From JABCPE02 sp963520375 (GTDB lineage Bacteria > Bacteroidota > Bacteroidia > Flavobacteriales > Weeksellaceae), in NCBI GenBank assembly GCA_963520375.1, contig CAUQQF010000005.1, positions 22,045-86,044 of the forward strand: a stretch of DNA of 64,000 bases. Direction: 5' to 3'. Positions 62,148 to 64,000 of the stretch are shown piece by piece. Every line of letters starts with the position of its first letter. Position 1 is the stretch's first letter. A model generated the notes under the pieces. The model did no database searches. It saw only the letters and a program-made list of their open reading frames with translations, and was not told the origin of the DNA. The translations under genes and the position numbers were made by a program.

Positions 62148-63119
62148 ATGAAACGAATTGCTGTTGTAATCCTAAACTGGAATGGGAAAAGCTGGCTGGA
62201 AAAATTCCTGCCTACGGTTCTCAAATACTCTGAATCTGCACAAATTTATGTTGTGGATAATGCCTCTACGGATGACAGCGTTTCGTTTTTAGAGAATAAT
62301 TTTCATTCGGTAAAAGTGATTCAAAATGCCCAAAATTCAGGATTTGCAGGAGGATACAATGAAGGGCTGAAAAAGGTAGAGGAAGAAATCTACTGCCTGC
62401 TCAATTCTGATGTAGAAGTCACAGAAGGCTGGCTGGAAACTGTTTTGGATTTATTTCAGAAAAATCAAGAAATAGCGGCTATTCAGCCCAAAATTCTTTC
62501 TTACGATAGAAAAAATTACTTTGAATTTGCAGGAGCAGGAGGCGGTTTGATAGATAATTTGGGCTATCCCTACTGCCGAGGGCGTGTTTTTGATGATTTG
62601 GAGGAGGATAAAGGGCAGTATGATGACGAAACAGAGATTTTCTGGGCATCGGGCTGTTGTTTTTTTATAAGGAAGAGCGATTTTTGGCTGGTTGGTGGAT
62701 TTGATGAGCGTTTTTTTGCCCATCAGGAGGAAATAGACCTTTGCTGGCGGCTGATAAATTTTGGTAAAAAAATATTTTATACAGGGAAATCCACGATTTA
62801 TCATGTTGGTGGAGGAACTTTAAACAAACAAAATCCAAGAAAAACTTTTCTGAACATAAGAAATAATCTTTCCATGCTGGTTAAAAACCTACCTTTTTGG
62901 GCTTTGTTTTGGATAATTCCATTACGATTGGTTTTAGATGTAGCAGCTGGCATTTATCTTGCATATAAAGAGGGAATTTCGCATCCTTGGGCAGTTTTCA
63001 AGGGACATTTTGGGTTTTATGCTCAGTTCCCAGAAAGTTTTAGAAGAAGAGCAAAGTTTCAGAAAAAGAATTATTATCAAACCAAATATTTGGTTTTTAG
63101 GTATTTTATAAAAAAGTAG
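62148..63119 (+). CDS. Glycosyltransferase family 2 (WbbL-like)
   Basis: A 323-residue GT-A enzyme. The nucleotide-sugar fold is visible in VVILNWNGKSWLEKFLP and VVDNASTDDSVSF. The divalent-metal-binding Asp motif is LLNSDVEVTEGW (DxE/D type), and the later FDERFFAHQEEIDLCWR carries the catalytic Glu-Asp region. The C-terminal third has an amphipathic or hydrophobic stretch (FWALFWIIPLRLVLDVAAG) suggesting membrane attachment. This pattern is typical of rhamnosyltransferase-like proteins acting on LPS or cell-wall glycans. It probably forms an operon with the LpxL-like gene. Confidence 0.9.
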   Translation: MKRIAVVILNWNGKSWLEKFLPTVLKYSESAQIYVVDNASTDDSVSFLENNFHSVKVIQNAQNSGFAGGYNEGLKKVEEEIYCLLNSDVEVTEGWLETVLDLFQKNQEIAAIQPKILSYDRKNYFEFAGAGGGLIDNLGYPYCRGRVFDDLEEDKGQYDDETEIFWASGCCFFIRKSDFWLVGGFDERFFAHQEEIDLCWRLINFGKKIFYTGKSTIYHVGGGTLNKQNPRKTFLNIRNNLSMLVKNLPFWALFWIIPLRLVLDVAAGIYLAYKEGISHPWAVFKGHFGFYAQFPESFRRRAKFQKKNYYQTKYLVFRYFIKK

Positions 63120-63140
63120 AATTTTTAAAAATATTAAATT

Positions 63141-63998
63141 ATGAAATGGACAAACGACAGAAGTGACAATGTTGAAGACCGCAGAGGAAAGGGCGGTGGT
63201 AGAGGAATGATGATAGGGGGCGGACTTGGAACGGTAGTTATAGCATTGATAGTGATGTTTTTAGGAGGCGACCCTTCGGTGGTGCTGAATAACAGCGCTA
63301 TTATGCAAGGTCAGGGACAGACAGAGCAAAGACAGCTGACTGAAGAAGAGCTTAAAACCTATGAGTTTGTGAGAATGGTAACTGCCGAAACGGAGGAAAC
63401 TTGGATGGAGATTTTTGAGGAACATGGTTTGGAATACAGAAAACCGAAAGTGGTGATGTTTGAGCAGGTTACCCAGTCAGGATGTGGGACAGCCCAAGCA
63501 GCGATGGGGCCTTTCTATTGTCCAGCTGATGAGACTATATATATGGATATGAGTTTCTTTAATGAACTTCAAAGTAAATATGGAGCCAAAGTAACGGAAT
63601 TCTCGGTGGCGTATGTTATGGCGCATGAGGTGGGGCACCATGTTCAAAATCTTTTGGAGACTTTACAGAAATCTGATAAAATGAGAAGAAGTGGTCGTTT
63701 TTCAGAAGCTGAAATCAATAAAAATTCTGTAGCTGTAGAGCTTCAGGCGGATTTTTATGCAGGAGTATGGGCTAGAAGAAGTAATAACAGAGAAAATTTC
63801 TTGGATTCCAAAGATATAGATGCTGCCATCAGTGCTGCTGAAGCAGTGGGAGATGACAATATCCAGAAGCGTTCCCAAGGTTATGTAAACCAAGAAGCCT
63901 TTACGCACGGTTCTTCTGCACAGAGAAAAGAATGGTTTATGAAAGGATATAACACAGGAGACATCAGACAAGGAAATACATTTGAAGCGCTGAGATAG
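63141..63998 (+). CDS. YpfJ-family neutral zinc metallopeptidase
   Basis: A 285-residue protein of the PF04228 family. It begins KWTNDRSDNVEDRRG, followed by a Gly-rich stretch and one membrane helix (about 26-43). The zinc-binding HEVGHH (HExxH) lies at about residues 162-167, preceded by PADETIYMDMSFF and followed by ELQADFYAGVWA. It is anchored in the inner membrane with the catalytic domain probably in the periplasm. Substrates are unknown. The stop codon lies just inside the right edge of the window, so the gene is complete. Confidence 0.92.
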   Translation: MKWTNDRSDNVEDRRGKGGGRGMMIGGGLGTVVIALIVMFLGGDPSVVLNNSAIMQGQGQTEQRQLTEEELKTYEFVRMVTAETEETWMEIFEEHGLEYRKPKVVMFEQVTQSGCGTAQAAMGPFYCPADETIYMDMSFFNELQSKYGAKVTEFSVAYVMAHEVGHHVQNLLETLQKSDKMRRSGRFSEAEINKNSVAVELQADFYAGVWARRSNNRENFLDSKDIDAAISAAEAVGDDNIQKRSQGYVNQEAFTHGSSAQRKEWFMKGYNTGDIRQGNTFEALR

Positions 63999-64000
63999 GG

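Noticed and set aside
1..64000. tRNA, rRNA, CRISPR arrays, insertion sequences and prophage genes
   Set aside because: None seen on either strand: no transposase or integrase reading frames, no regularly spaced repeats with unique spacers, and no tRNA-like cloverleaf noticed by eye. A tRNAscan or IS search would be needed to exclude small remnants.

Overview
The window is an ordinary stretch of chromosome from an AT-rich member of the Bacteroidota, class Flavobacteriia, most like the Weeksellaceae (Chryseobacterium, Riemerella, Bergeyella and relatives); the genus cannot be fixed from this sequence alone. The signs are Bacteroidota-type promoters (-7 box TAnnTTTG, sometimes with an upstream TTG/TTTTG), very few Shine-Dalgarno sequences, several TTG starts, the Bacteroidota-type RNA polymerase omega subunit, a PG_1098-type methyltransferase, an E1 alpha/beta fusion dehydrogenase and a UMF1-type MFS transporter. 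I saw no rRNA, tRNA, CRISPR array, insertion sequence or prophage. No gene-free gap exceeds about 260 bases.

Layout. 1-8955 is mostly minus strand: the start of an M3 peptidase, a Gcr-type membrane protein, an M20 dipeptidase, an operon of uridine kinase, FtsB/DivIC and a methyltransferase, exonuclease III, a lone FecCD permease and a TlpA-like lipoprotein. 9168-11358 holds a SanA/YdcF-like protein and an MFS transporter. 11401-26452 is a complete Wzx/Wzy-type surface-polysaccharide locus: 4,6-dehydratase, Wza-like exporter, Wzc-like tyrosine kinase, flippase, polymerase, glycosyltransferases, AsnB, PglC-like initiating transferase, an unknown small protein, a sugar N-formyltransferase, a PglE-like aminotransferase and RfbC. 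26453-26700 carries a terminator and three imperfect 40-bp tandem repeats. 26701-37594 is housekeeping (HI0933 flavoprotein, YidC, CTP synthase, MiaA, TlpA, CoaBC, omega, BamD, TetR). 37752-43173 has GcvH, VanZ, a cysteine-synthase-like plus serine-palmitoyltransferase-like pair (a candidate sulfonolipid module) and a TonB receptor. 43232-58424 has TyrS, LuxS, a WG-repeat protein, HisRS with a large insertion, a branched-chain-type E1, MATE pump, NtrC-like regulator, SRPBCC protein and the SucA-SucB pair. 58492-63998 has OsmC, CNNM/CorC, ClpS, a thioredoxin-like protein, an LpxL-like acyltransferase, a family 2 glycosyltransferase and a zinc metallopeptidase.

How they work together. The polysaccharide genes form a nearly unbroken operon with frequent ATGA overlaps. 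The dehydratase, aminotransferase and formyltransferase are predicted to make a UDP-4-formamido-trideoxyhexose that the PglC-like enzyme loads onto undecaprenyl phosphate. Wzx and Wzy would flip and polymerise the repeat, and Wza/Wzc would control its length and export. SucA and SucB form the 2-oxoglutarate dehydrogenase core, BamD and YidC act in envelope assembly, and LpxL and the family 2 glycosyltransferase belong to the LPS side.

The most interesting items are a sharply AT-rich ~125-residue segment inside HisRS where about 25 residues would be expected, an AT-rich formyltransferase cassette in the place where an acetyltransferase is usual, the adjacent cysteate-synthase-like and acyltransferase-like genes, and a tyrS leader with attenuator-like hairpins and a small upstream ORF. 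No clearly new multi-gene system was found.
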